Counted from the first letter of the stretch, positions 1 to 10,290 are shown. The stretch: DNA of 64,000 nt from Romanomermis culicivorax (GCA_963922205.1 CAWUHX010000069.1:558001-622000); one strand, 5' to 3'. Numbers and translations are program-made. The notes: a model not told the origin generated them from the sequence alone.

Positions 1-1332
1 ATGAATAAGACTCCTCGACAGGACTGGTCGAAGCAGGTTCAATCGTTTCAACTCGGAACGGACTGCTACCAACCAGTGGAAATCGACACCGGTATGGCTA
101 AGTATGACAGAGATCACTGGATGGCGGACTTGAGGAATTACGAGCATGTCATGGACTCAACAAAGTTCCCTGCGTTGGAAAAGGCATGCAACCTAATTCC
201 TCTACCATTCTTTGTTTTCTGGCCTCATAGCCGTGCCGAGTACGATTACATACTGAGGGAATTATTGAATTATAATTTCCTCAAATCCTACTCGAAGGAG
301 GATGCAGAATTAATAAAGAAGATGGCATGGAAGACCAATGACAGGGTTTTACAGAATTACGACCTAGTAGCATCTTTACCGCCAACGGAACCTGAACATG
401 CTGTAAAAGGCAAAAGGGTTACGACCTGGCAAAATAGGTTTGGTTTTATGCCTATTCGGTTGCGCTTGCGCGACAAAATAGGCTCTCCAATTTCGACGGA
501 AAAAGCAAAGGACAATATTACCCATAACAAGGATTATTGGGCCAACTGCTTTTTCTACGTCAGATTCTACTATGTGGAATTCGGTAGTAAAACCCCGTCA
601 CTGCGATATGGCCTATCACCAGACACGCCTACTCTTCAGACGGGTCAGATCAGATGTATACCGGCTGATTATCCGTTGTATACTTTTGAATTTCCTGAAA
701 AGTGTATTCACCGGAGGCCTCTGCCGTCGGAATTACCTATGGTTACCTATTCACACGGTAATCAAACCAAACAATCCGATTTCAGGACGAAATCCGATAT
801 ACTAGACCCTGATAATGAACCCACAGTTCAAACAGGTCTAGTGGACGAGGACGTCACGGAATTGGAGAAAGAGGATGAGGATAATTCCGCACTCCTGGGA
901 GAGGAAAGCTGCAAGGAGGTTGACGACGAAGATGCATTATTGTATATTTCGATCGCCGACCCCCAAGTAGCCGAATCTGCGATGACAGCATCCTCTGTCA
1001 TGCAGTTGCAACTGCAACCACAAGTTGTGACGCAGCTGCAGACGGAAATGCTGCCACCGCCGCCTGGCTTACCTACGCCACAAGCGATACAAACATCTAT
1101 GGATGCGAGTCAGTACTTGTCTAGCGTAGAAAGTCAAGCGCAATCGGAAGAAATTCCGATTGCCCAGGATGAGCAGAACGTGTATGAGCAAGCTTACATT
1201 AGCGAGTACATGGATGCCGAAGGTGTGAAGCAAAAGGAGGAAGAACAGACAGCAGGCACACCTAGCCATACTGTGGTGGAAACACCACAAGAGCTAGCGG
1301 CCCGGCTGGCTGAAGAGGATAAGGAAATTTAA
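1..1332 (+). CDS. Unrecognised retroelement- or virus-like protein, first half
   Basis: An open frame of 443 codons begins with ATG at the first base of the window, so the true start may lie upstream. I do not recognise the family. The first 240 residues look globular and aromatic-rich. From about residue 270 the protein is acidic, then rich in Gln and Pro (a PPPPG run near residue 352) and becomes low-complexity. It ends with TAA at 1330-1332, and the same frame stays open for another 480 codons, so this and the next entry may be one protein interrupted by a stop codon. No RT, protease, integrase or zinc-knuckle motif is visible. Long intronless coding in a gene-poor, AT-rich window suggests mobile or viral origin; that is inference. 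Confidence 0.5.
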   Translation: MNKTPRQDWSKQVQSFQLGTDCYQPVEIDTGMAKYDRDHWMADLRNYEHVMDSTKFPALEKACNLIPLPFFVFWPHSRAEYDYILRELLNYNFLKSYSKEDAELIKKMAWKTNDRVLQNYDLVASLPPTEPEHAVKGKRVTTWQNRFGFMPIRLRLRDKIGSPISTEKAKDNITHNKDYWANCFFYVRFYYVEFGSKTPSLRYGLSPDTPTLQTGQIRCIPADYPLYTFEFPEKCIHRRPLPSELPMVTYSHGNQTKQSDFRTKSDILDPDNEPTVQTGLVDEDVTELEKEDEDNSALLGEESCKEVDDEDALLYISIADPQVAESAMTASSVMQLQLQPQVVTQLQTEMLPPPPGLPTPQAIQTSMDASQYLSSVESQAQSEEIPIAQDEQNVYEQAYISEYMDAEGVKQKEEEQTAGTPSHTVVETPQELAARLAEEDKEI

Positions 1333-2772
1333 GTATTAGCCTTGACCTGGGATAAAGAAGGTGTTCCCGGATATTATACTGCTGAGGCAATAAAAAATAT
1401 GAAAATAAAAGGTTTAAATGATAGGCAAATTTTGGTTAACTTGAAAAAGAAACGAAAAACAAAAGCCTGTCAGGAGAAGAAAAAGGTAGAAAAGGCAATT
1501 GCGCAGCCTGCAAAGGTTACGCAGCCGAAACCTGCCAAAACTTCTGCTCCAGCTTCAGCAACAGTATCCGTGACCACCGTATCTTCAACTACTCCTGTGT
1601 CGCAGACTGTCTCTACAGGTACTTTATCGATGGCAATGAGTCAGTCCACGCAATTTGTGTCGCAGGCTACGGACACCTCTGCTTCCGGACAGCGTCAGCC
1701 TAAGGTGCAGGGAGCTCCTAGCAAGCCACAGGTTGCAGGACAAAAAGTTCAAATCTTTACACCAGGAAAGATAAAGCCGTTAACTCTGGTTACTGTTGAC
1801 CCAAATCAACAAACACCAGAAATGACGGTGGAGTTATTCCGGGATGTATTGTTGGATTTTTGGCAAGTCACCAAAGATAAAAGTAGAGCCAGAGGTCCAA
1901 TTTCTTTTGCTACACCGGAATTGGCTAATTATTTTTGCGACGAGCAGTTTGAAGATCCAGAGATTTGGCTGATGGTCAATAAAGCGGTCAGGACTATATA
2001 CAAACTGTATCAGCCACAGTTTGATGTCCAAGGTGGATTTTTATACGACTCGCGAAATATTCCAGAGCCACTATGGGATAGGATCATTCGTGAGATTGTC
2101 CTTGAATGGCTCACGGAATATCGAGCGAGTGTCGTATTTGCAGCTGTCAGATATTTATGCATGATGATATTCCTTATGCTTGACTATGCACCACTTACGG
2201 CTGAGCAGATCGGTAAACGATCGGTATCAGCCAAAGTGTTTGCAAACATCATACTGTTACAGGAATATCGGAGTGCCACTGCTTCGGATGTTTTTAAGAC
2301 TGCCTATCGCTTGGTGATGTATAATTACAGTCAACAAGCGGCGGAGATGGATGTCAAAAGGTCAGGTAGCCCAAGTCCTCCGACTACTGTTAAATTTAGC
2401 AAAGTTCAGAACGATGCGGGACAGACCTTTCGGGCACCCGGACCCGCAAGCAGTCAAACTGGTGGTCAAGGAGCCACGGTTGGTATAGCCAACCAGGTCT
2501 TCGCTGGCCCCAGTTCTGGCACTGGGCAAGCCTCCAGAACCGTTCCGAAACAACAGCAACCTATACAGCATCTACAGGGTGCTAGGGGAGCTCGTGGAGG
2601 ACGGGAAAGGGGTGCCCAACCAGGCCAGTTTCATTTTAACAATCCGAACAGGGGCAGAGCTGGTTACGTTGGTGGCCGAGGTATATACCGAGGACAACAC
2701 CCTCGTGGTGCATTCCGAGGTCGCGGAGGTCATCAACAAGGCCAGCAGCAAGGCGGCGGGCAGCAACAATAA
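1333..2772 (+). CDS. Unrecognised gag-like protein, in frame after a TAA stop
   Basis: This frame continues directly from the previous one after TAA; the first in-frame ATG is at 1399. The order of parts is a basic Lys-rich segment (about residues 25-60 from 1333), a Ser/Thr/Gln-rich linker, a helical globular domain of roughly 190 residues (about 1810-2350), and a C-terminal tail rich in RGG, GRG and Gln (about 2570-2770). A helical domain followed by an Arg/Gly-rich tail is what a capsid or nucleocapsid protein with an RNA-binding tail looks like, so I call it gag-like by architecture only. There are no CCHC zinc knuckles. The next bases are AT-rich and LTR-like. It could instead be an RGG-type cellular RNA-binding protein, but the absence of introns argues against this. 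Confidence 0.5.
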   Translation, partial: VLALTWDKEGVPGYYTAEAIKNMKIKGLNDRQILVNLKKKRKTKACQEKKKVEKAIAQPAKVTQPKPAKTSAPASATVSVTTVSSTTPVSQTVSTGTLSMAMSQSTQFVSQATDTSASGQRQPKVQGAPSKPQVAGQKVQIFTPGKIKPLTLVTVDPNQQTPEMTVELFRDVLLDFWQVTKDKSRARGPISFATPELANYFCDEQFEDPEIWLMVNKAVRTIYKLYQPQFDVQGGFLYDSRNIPEPLWDRIIREIVLEWLTEYRASVVFAAVRYLCMMIFLMLDYAPLTAEQIGKRSVSAKVFANIILLQEYRSATASDVFKTAYRLVMYNYSQQAAEMDVKRSGSPSPPTTVKFSKVQNDAGQTFRAPGPASSQTGGQGATVGIANQVFAGPSSGTGQASRTVPKQQQPIQHLQGARGARGGRERGAQPGQFHFNNPNRGRAGYVGGRGIYRGQHPRGAFRGRGGHQQGQQQGGGQQQ

Positions 2773-3203
2773 TTTTTAGCCGCCAAAATTTTGGTCAAAA
2801 ATCCTCCATTCTTGACTTCATTTCATTTATTCAAAAAATACAAAAAACACAAAAACATAAAAAATTACAAAAATCCAAAAACATTATAAAACATAAAATA
2901 CAAAAATATTATTTAAACTTTTGGTTGTGTTGTTGCCTTTCAAAAAAATCTCATTTTTGGCCAAGCTCATCGCTTGAGTCCACATTTTTGGTTTAATATT
3001 CCTTTCACTATTTTGCATTTGTTATTATTTTTCTCGTATTTTAATCTCGTCATTTCGCCTCGTATTTTTCTTGTCGTTCTTTCGGTGCCTTGTAAATATT
3101 TTGCCATTTGTGCCTCGTATTTTAAAATTTTTGCTCAATTTTTTCGCCCTACTAGTTTTGTAAATATTTGTTCGTCATATCGTATTTTAAATTTTTTCGT
3201 ACA
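2773..3203 (+). repeat. AT-rich LTR-like stretch
   Basis: There is no gene here. The segment is very AT-rich and repeats CCTCGTATTTT about three times and TTGTAAATATTTTG-like motifs twice. It ends ...CGTACA just before a site resembling a retrotransposon primer-binding site. Its position after a gag-like frame and before that site suggests a long terminal repeat, but the other LTR is not in the window and the left boundary is not defined. Confidence 0.3.
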
Positions 3204-3209
3204 AAAAAT

Positions 3210-3224
3210 TGGCGACGAACCGAA
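3210..3224 (+). other. Primer-binding-like site
   Basis: TGGCGACGAACCGAA lies 6 bases after ...GTACA. LTR retrotransposons carry a TGG-initial site, complementary to a tRNA 3' end, a few bases after the LTR. TGGCGACGA is a common form in Ty3/gypsy-type elements. The spacing resembles that of the complete element at 22662-31943. The call rests on this short match only. Confidence 0.3.
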
Positions 3225-3496
3225 AGGGGCGATGGAACGGACGAAAGTAGCCGATTACTGCAAGGATTGGGACGCTGCTGCCAAAGACACTCCACATCAC
3301 TCAATGGGATGAAGCGATCGACTGTGGAGGAAGGTACCTAGGAGCCTCAAGGCACGCTGGCGAAGCCAGGGAAAAGTCAAGCCGATGCAGAGTCGTCGAT
3401 CCGTCAGATGCTGGATCAGTGATCGATCGTGCCGCGGCATCTCAGTGGACAGACCTAGGTAACCTTGTAAAAAGACTTGACGTTGGAGGTGGTCTT

Positions 3497-3518
3497 GACC
3501 CGTACACCCTTCGGGGTC
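3497..3518 (+). other. UUCG-capped hairpin, copy 1
   Basis: A 22-base unit contains ACCC-TTCG-GGGT, a perfect stem capped by the very stable UUCG tetraloop, flanked by GACC and GGTC that extend the pairing. A near-identical unit follows at 3535. It lies in a GC-richer leader-like stretch (3204-3720) with no convincing reading frame, so a structured RNA leader or packaging-type signal is a reasonable guess. Confidence 0.4.
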
Positions 3519-3534
3519 AGGTCAGGACGATTAT

Positions 3535-3556
3535 GACCCATACACCCTTCGGGGTC
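3535..3556 (+). other. UUCG-capped hairpin, copy 2
   Basis: This is the second copy of the 22-base unit, with one base changed outside the stem. Flanking GATTATGA and TCATAATC can pair around it with a small bulge, making a longer stem than in copy 1. Duplication of a hairpin with conserved stem and loop points to RNA function or to a recent tandem duplication. Confidence 0.4.
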
Positions 3557-4592
3557 GGATCATAATCCTTTTAAGTTGGGATCCAGTAGTAGGTCACACC
3601 GTAAAAGGTAAAAGTCCTGCTCACGGTTTCCTTCTTCACCTCCCGTTGGTCAGTTTCAAGGCCCGAGGGATGTTGGGGATGTGCTTACGGCAGTAGCAAT
3701 CCCACATCTATGCAAAATTGGTGAATCGACAAAGTTATGATTCCACCAAAAAAGAAGAAAACATTCATTCGTGTTTACCTTCTGCAATTTGGTGTGTTTT
3801 GGGCGAGTCGCGTCCATTAGAACATTGTATTGTTTCGTTTCGCCTAGTAAAGGCCAACGTTGACAGCCCCACACCATATTTGCATATTATTATTATAATA
3901 ATTATTTATTATTTATACTATTATTATTACTCGCGCATTGAGCGGTTGGAGGGAGTCGCCTTACACAGGAGCCAAGCCAAGGTGAAGCCCCAGTCCTTTT
4001 GGATATTATTGAAGTGAGTTCTGTGTATTTGTGTGAACCTTTAGGAGGCATCTGGAGAGACCCTGAGTGCCCTTCGATTGCAAGAGTTAGAGTTTCCAGT
4101 TACTTACTAGTGACTGAAGGTTGTGTTTATTTCTGCTTAAGGACTGTTGCACTGTGTTCAGTTGATTGCTAATAGGAAGCTCCTTTGAGTGACCTACAGT
4201 AGTTGATTGAGTACAAGCCGATAGGACTTGAGTTATATTGCTGACATCTTCGGATCTAAGCAGAGAAGTAAACATAACAGGAGTGAGTACCGTTTCTATT
4301 TAATCACAGGATTTGATGAAATTTCATAGAGTAGTCGTAGATTTGCAACATATTGTCATTTTATAGTTTTTAGCAGCATAGTGACTAACTTCTTTAAGTA
4401 GATAGTGACTAACTTCTTTTTTTTCGAAATCCATGTGATAGCCGTTGTTAGCAGCATAGTGACTAACTTCTTTAGATGTTAAGAAAAACTGTTCGGACGC
4501 AGTTTATCTACCACATGGATTTCAGTTTGTAAAATTGTAAACTCATTAGACAGAGTTATTGAACGCACTTCATGGACTACCTAGTTTGTTCG
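3557..4592. other. Non-coding stretch with simple and tandem repeats
   Basis: No supported gene. An ATT/TTA microsatellite lies at about 3884-3931. The 18-base unit ATAGTGACTAACTTCTTT occurs three times, starting at 4378, 4402 and 4456. GAAATCCATGTG near 4426 and CACATGGATTTC near 4513 form an inverted pair around the third copy. Confidence 0.4.
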
Positions 4593-4834
4593 ACTATACT
4601 CCATTAATATTGAAAGATCGATGCACTGAGGTCGTAGCTAAACTTTCACTCAAAATTATGGAAGTCCTTTATGATACAGACTCCTCGATGATCACTCTTT
4701 TCAACCAGTTCAAGATTGCCGAAGTTTATTCCTGGTTTGATTTCTTGATTTGATTTGATTTGATTTCTAGTAAGACTGATTTTCCCGAAACTCCCACCGC
4801 TTCATCGATCATTTCAAAATGAATAGAGTATAGT
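4593..4834. repeat. Small inverted-repeat element (MITE type 2), copy 1
   Basis: The left end reads ACTATACTCCATTAATATTG and the right end is its imperfect inverse, ending GAATAGAGTATAGT. About 30 bases pair at the ends, including GATCGATG/CATCGATC. It is 242 bp with no coding capacity. Related copies lie near 37476, 44592 and 57895. A (TGATT)n-like run sits inside near 4737. Confidence 0.55.
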
Positions 4835-6167
4835 AGGTCAACTCAGAGAAGATTAAAAGTGGATATCAACTATATACCATTCGGTATGCCAGGAACCATA
4901 CTCTGATCACGCCCTGATGCGGATCCAATAATTTTCGGGATAAAATCCAGAACTGGATTATGAATTTAACCTGTTTTGAACTTTATTTCAAGAATTGTTG
5001 AATTTGAAAAATTCCCTCCTCTAGAACGTCAAATCCGGAGCTAGTGAGCAAATGGGACGTTTCAAAATGTAATTTTTAAGCTTGTTATCGTTTATTTCGG
5101 TTTTCAGGGTTGAACTCCATTTTTTCAATTCAGTCCTTTCTGTCACTGCAAAGCTGCAGCCTAATAAGAAAATCTGATTGTTAGAATCAAATGTTGTAGT
5201 TGAATACGTAGCATATTAATTTGTTCAATTGAAGAAAATATATCTTTCAGATGGAACCATTATATGCATAATAGTGCTATATGGTTGTCATGATAAATGA
5301 ATGCAAGCAACCTGAAAAATTCTCGATTAGTTATGTTTATCAGTAGGCATGCAACCAAATGTGCGGTTGTGTCCCGTTACCTCGAAATCCCATTATCCCG
5401 AACATGCCGTTACCTCAAAAATGATTAAACGCCAATATCAAAATTCCCGTTACCTCGAAAGTAACATTACCCTTTTTTAAATCTTTCGAAATTCAATAAT
5501 GACAAAAATCATCAGTTTTTTCAAAATTGTTTACAGAAAGTTTTTAGTATAAGATTTTTCATTTGGAAAATTGTTAAAATTTAGTTGAGTAAATCTACAA
5601 ATTTCATGTCTTATGTGACTCATGGTATAGCCAGGAATCGTAGAATTAAACAGTTCCTGCTCTTTTCACGTACGTTTATAATTTAGAAACGTTGCCAAAA
5701 AGTAGACTATATAGCGCTTCGACATTATGGTCTGTTTTTCTATAAAATACTTGTTAATTGAAAAATAATTTTATGCATTATTCGATGTAACGGGACGTTC
5801 GAGGTTACGGATCACAATCAAATGTTCGGCACTTGCATTGTATCGAAATTGAAATGTCGTCTATAGAATCGCTTGCACGGATTTTTTGGCTCAAAAAAAT
5901 TTTTAAGCGGTAGTCGAGTTATCTCTTAAATTTGCAACTTTACATGGCGATTGGTTCAGTAAGAAATAACAAATATATGAAATTGTACATACTAATTTTT
6001 AGAAGCATTTTAAGAAAAACAGAATTTGATGTTGTGAATTTTAAGTTCGGTTTACTGTAAAACCATACTTTGAGATCTTGGTTTATTTAATCACCTTGTA
6101 CTTCTTGATCAATTATACGTTCATTACCGGGCGAAGTTGGCGATCTTCTAGAATGCATTTTTTCAGG
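4835..6167. other. Non-coding upstream or intronic DNA with old repeats
   Basis: No exon is recognised. The motif CCCGTTACCTCGAA and variants recur at 5374-5470, and an inverted form (CGAGGTTACGG) lies near 5801. A copy of MITE type 1 without its left end occupies about 5500-5700. The upstream exons of the phosphatase at 6168 must lie in or beyond this stretch, but I cannot point to them. Confidence 0.4.
5731..6023. repeat. Small inverted-repeat element (MITE type 1), copy A
   Basis: It starts TCTGTTTTTCTATAAAATAC and ends AGCATTTTAAGAAAAACAGA, which is the approximate inverse. The family shares these ends with copies near 9385, 12354 and 36258. The interior of this copy differs and contains a CGAGGTTACGG motif, so it may be composite. 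Confidence 0.45.
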
Positions 6168-6618
6168 AGCTTCGAATAAAAAATTAGCCAAACGTTTCGC
6201 CCCGACCTCTTCCTATCTGCATGTACCGATCGAAGATGAAGATCGCGAAAAAATAGACAAACATTTCGATAGAGTCATCAATTTTTTGAGCGATCAAAAA
6301 TCTCAAAATCGCCGCGTTGTCGTGTATTGCGGATTGGGCGTTAGTCGTTCGGCCGCTTTCGTTTTAGCTTATTTGATGGCCGATCAACGTATGACCCTTT
6401 TCGACGCTTACAAATTTTTACGATCTAAACGATCGGTCATTCTACCGAACGTTGGATTTTTCAAACAATTGATCGATTTAGAAAAACGACTATTCGACGG
6501 TCGAAAAACCGTCGATATAATACGACCTTTGGAATCGAATAAAATCGAAGTGCCGGACGTCGTTTGGGCCGAAGTTTACGAGGAGGTATCGAAAAAATTG
6601 AGTCGCGGATGTCGATGA
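6168..6618 (+). pseudogene. DUSP14/18-like dual-specificity phosphatase, last exon, frame-broken
   Basis: The acceptor TTTTTTCAG precedes 6168. From 6181 the frame runs to TGA at 6616-6618. It shows the general-acid loop VPIEDED, the P-loop YCGLGVSRSAAFVLAYLM with the nucleophile Cys and invariant Arg, then PNVGFFKQLIDLEKRLF and VPDV, typical of the DUSP14/18/21 group, which removes phosphate from Tyr and Ser/Thr in signalling proteins. Two things are odd. The residue before the catalytic Cys is Tyr, where the family signature has His. Reading from the acceptor meets a stop in an A-run near 6179-6183, consistent with one missing base; the same spot could be a sequencing error. The N-terminal half of the domain must be on upstream exons that I did not find. 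Family call is firm; working or broken state is unresolved. Confidence 0.75.
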
Positions 6619-7291
6619 TACGAAACTTTGTTACAAAATGTATCTACCACGTTTGGCACGAAATTTTACAATCTTGAAGCTGCCTTCTTGATTACCAAAA
6701 CTGACGTACCGAACAACGAATTCAAAATTCCAATTATATTCATGTACGATTTAATTGAAAATTTGATGTTTTTCAACGTGCATGATTTGGTAGTCTTCCA
6801 AAACTCCTCAACATCCCTTTTGATTCTGTTTTCAACGCATATCATTAGGACTTTTAAATATTATTTTTGTGTTTTTTAAATTCATCTGTTGTGTAATATG
6901 TATGTTCGAAGTTCATCTGTCAAGTTTTTAGTCGCAATATGACAGTCTGATGTTCAGTATATCATAACATGCATCATTTTGATTCGAACGAACACGTAAA
7001 TAATTCTTTCATGTTTTACAATTTGTCGAGATATTTAGTAAATTTGAAACGTGTGTAAAAGGATGTTGGAAAAATTTTCGACTTTTTCTTGACATTTATC
7101 ACGGCATCAACAAATTTTTCGAGAAATTTCCGCCAAGTTTTCTTGTTTATTTTTTTCAATATTACTGAATAGAGAAATTTTTGTTGCGGCATCTTATCCG
7201 AGAAATCCTGTTGCGCATCCATCGTAAATGGATCAATTAAATTTTACCAATAATTCTACTCACATCTTTTATTTTCATTCGTCTACTCTAA
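6619..7291. other. AT-rich intergenic DNA
   Basis: This is the region 3' of the phosphatase exon. Short open frames here are AT-driven, and I see no conserved motif, RNA gene or clear poly(A) signal. The TAA at 7289-7291 is the left target duplication of the next element. Confidence 0.5.
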
Positions 7292-7585
7292 AGGCCCTGT
7301 CATACTTCACCGCGCGGTACCGCGCGGCGCCGGTTGCTCTATTCATACTAAAAAGGGGCGCCGGCCGGCGCTGCGCGGCGCCGCGCCGCGCGGTACCGCC
7401 TTTGAAGTATGAATAGGTTTTTGCAATTTTTGCGACACCGCGCGGCGCCCCATCAGGTTTCAACTAAACCAATACACATTTTTTGAGAAGAGCAAAATCC
7501 AAAAGTAAAAAAGCGGCGCCGCCTGTTAGTATGAATTGGACAACCGGCGCCGCGCGGTACCGCGCGGTGAAGTATGACAAGGCCT
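7292..7585. mobile_element. PIF/Harbinger-type MITE, GC-rich, 294 bp
   Basis: The ends are long inverted repeats of about 44 bases, starting AGGCCCTGTCATACTTCACC on the left with one mismatch in the outer part on the right. Direct TAA flanks at 7289-7291 and 7586-7588 match the 3-bp TWA target duplication of PIF/Harbinger elements. The inside is GC-rich and self-complementary (GCGCGGTACCGCGCGG, GGCGCCGGCCGGCGC). It has no coding capacity, so mobilisation would need a transposase from elsewhere. Confidence 0.8.
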
Positions 7586-7588
7586 TAA

Positions 7589-8368
7589 GGCCCGTATTCA
7601 CAATCGCGTGTTAGCGGCGTATTAGGCTGACACGGTGTTAAATTTTGGCTAACACGTTGGTAACACGGTGCTAAGTTTTATCCCCGTATTCACAATCGCC
7701 TGTTAGGGTCGAAAAATGGAAAAGTTAACACGGCGTTCTAAACCTGCCCCCTACCAGTTTTAGCGGTGTGTTAGCAGTAGTCTGTTAGTTAATTTTTTCA
7801 ATTGTCATGGATATTATTGACCTATTGGATCATATTGATGAAAATGAAGAAATAGTACATCATATTCGTCACTTTCGGGATAGGGTCAATCCATTTGAGG
7901 GCTACGATGACGTTACCTTTAAATCAAGATACAGATTGTCGAAAAATGGTGCCCGAGATCTGATTACGCTTCTCCAGGATCAATTAGAAATTTCTGGTCG
8001 AAACCATGCGATTCCTCCAATACAGAATCATGAGTTTTATTCATGAAAATTAACTGCTCATCAAATGACTGTTCAAACTCAAAGATTACATACTGAAAAA
8101 AGCTGGCATTGTTGAAAAACCTTGTTGACATTGACCACATTGTTTGTTTTCTTCCTGTTATATCATTTTTCATATTAAAAAACATGCTTGAGCTTATTCT
8201 GCCACCCTGTTAACACGGTGGTAACACGGTGTTGGCTAACACGGACTTGACACGCTATTGTGAATACGATGTGATACTTGAAACGGTGTTAGCTCGATCG
8301 CCGTGTTAGCCAACACGGTGTTAATTCCTAACACCGTGATGACTTAACACGCGATTGTGAATACGGCC
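7589..8368 (+). mobile_element. PIF/Harbinger-type element, internally deleted, 780 bp
   Basis: The ends are inverted (left GGCCCGTATTCACAATCGCG, right lacking one C) and flanked by TAA at 7586-7588 and 8369-8371. The left TAA is also the right target duplication of the preceding element. Inner copies of the terminal sequence lie near 7684 and 8247, giving subterminal repeats. Inside is a short frame resembling the N-terminus of a Harbinger transposase, so this is a deletion derivative of a coding element. Confidence 0.8.
7807..8046 (+). pseudogene. Harbinger transposase (HARBI1-like), N-terminal remnant
   Basis: A 79-codon frame starts ATG at 7807, soon after the left end of the element. 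Residues 35-60 (FEGYDDVTFKSRYRLSKNGA and a following helix) resemble the conserved N-terminal segment of HARBI1-like nucleases that precedes the helix-turn-helix. It stops at 8046, well before any catalytic Asp/Glu region, and the rest of the element lacks further transposase coding. It is therefore a remnant without nuclease function. Confidence 0.55.
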
Positions 8369-8371
8369 TAA

Positions 8372-10290
8372 AAGTTTCCAACTTTTCCTGCGTCTCCTTG
8401 ATAGTACATTTAATGGGATTAACCACCAGTTTTGTACCAACTTCCAGAATATGCGTACACCCTTGCAGCTCCCAAAACGGTAGACAAATCTGACTGAAAT
8501 TTCAACACAACATTTTGGATATTAGTGGCTACAGAAATGAAGAAAAAATTCTGCAACATCCTATGAAAGATTTGCGATATGTATACAGACTGAAAAATGT
8601 CAAAAAATGTAAAAATTATGAACTGGGTACTGTAGCTATGCAAATTTTGTTTTGTATACGGAATGAATGCTGCCACGATACTCAAAGTGTAAAACTTTTC
8701 AAAATATTCATTTTCGGATATTATTATCTTTCACTCCATCATAGGTCAATGGAACAGATAGTCGAATCTCTAAAAAATCGTATCTTAAAATTTAAAAAAT
8801 CGAAAAAAACATGTATATGAATGTGAACATACGTTGTCCTCTGAAAATAGCGAGCAGCAATCCAATGATGACATAGGTGAAGTAGAAATTTCAATTTTGG
8901 ATCTGTTCTCTTCATCGAGCAGATTACCTATCTTTAATCCTTGAATTTAAAAAGATGAAAAATATACCATAGAAGAGTAATTCAACGTCGATTACTATGG
9001 GATGAACATCAAATTATTAGCGTCAGATGAAAATTAGAATGATTTACCGTTATTATATTTCGTCCTATCATTTTCCACAAAGTTAACTGTTTCATACACT
9101 AGTAGTAACGAAAGGATATCACGAACTTACAGAAATTAAATTAGCAAGTCGATTCAAAATTCAAATGGAAATTTCAATTTTTTACTATTGCATGTGATCA
9201 GACATTTTCTAGTTATGAATGTATCTCGTTCAATTTATCACTGTGACTTTGGGCAATACGATTTGACTGGATTCTTTTTTATACTTATTCCGATTTTATA
9301 GTCTGTTTTCTTGAAATATTTACAATTAATTTTTAAAATTTTTGATAAACAATGGCACACAAGACTTTCAATATCTTGATTAAGTTTGTTTTTTATAAAA
9401 TGCTTCTAGATTGAAAAATGACAAACATAATCCATGTGGTAAAAATTGCGTACACAAACTTTTACAGTAAATTTTTTCATGGAAAAATTCTTAAAGGTTG
9501 ATTAAATAAGCATTGAAATTTTCAGTCTCACTTGACGAATGGTTTTGCAGAAAATTGCAAAAATTTAAAATAGTACTTACTTTCCACTGTTATAATTTAG
9601 ATGCATTTAAAAAACACATTATGCAATAGAAACCTTGTTTAAACTTTCTTGACTTATGCTAATTGCTGTTATTTTTAAATGTGTGAGCATTTTCGAAAAA
9701 ACAGATCAACTTCGTCTTCCGTCATGACTTTTTTCTTTGAATCGTTTTTCCGCCCGAAAAAAGATGAAATTTTTATATTTACCAGGACTACGATGAACAA
9801 CATTTACCAATTTGGACTTTCACATCGTTTCCTTCTCAGGTTTCCGATAAAATATGATCTTCCTCTCCAAAAATGGATTATACGTGGAAAATAGTCTGGC
9901 ACGCAAAGACCCAAGGTTTTGAAGTCAGTTGATCCCACATTTTTTGGCAACCTACCTAACCTTGAAAATTTCTTTAAACGATGTTTACTAACTTTTCGAC
10001 CAAGATTTTTTAGATAAATACGGGTTTGCGTAATTTAATTTGACATCGGAATGAATAATTAGCTTTCATCTAGTTTTAATTAGATATTGCGGCCAAAAAA
10101 GTCAACCAACAATGGGTCTATAGTTTAAAAAAGCACACGTGACACATGTTTCCCAAAATCACAAGTTGGTCCAAATTTGCTATTTAAATGACGTCCTGTG
10201 AATAGTCAAGTTCAGTGTGAAACTTGGCCATTCAAAAACAAAGCCATCTATTGTTCTGTTGATTGTTGAAAGTTTATTCAAAGAAAAATA
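8372..10290. other. Intergenic DNA with old dispersed repeats
   Basis: No supported gene. A decayed repeat around 8560-8800 (with motifs like GTACTGTAGC and AATTTTGTTTTGTATACGGAATGAATGC) has relatives near 53290-53530, 62380-62480 and 63480-63700. A MITE type 1 copy lies at about 9385-9620. Confidence 0.4.
9385..9620. repeat. MITE type 1, copy B
   Basis: The left end TTTTTTATAAAATGCTTCTA and the right end near TTAGATGCATTTAAAAAACA are imperfect inverses. The interior shares with the other copies the order ATGACAAA..., ...TTTTACAGTAAATTTTTTC..., and AGTACTTACTTTCC. Ends are approximate. Confidence 0.45.

Noticed and set aside
8515..8820. 101-codon frame
   Set aside because: It lies in a decayed dispersed repeat with relatives near 53290 and 63480 in which the frame is not kept.
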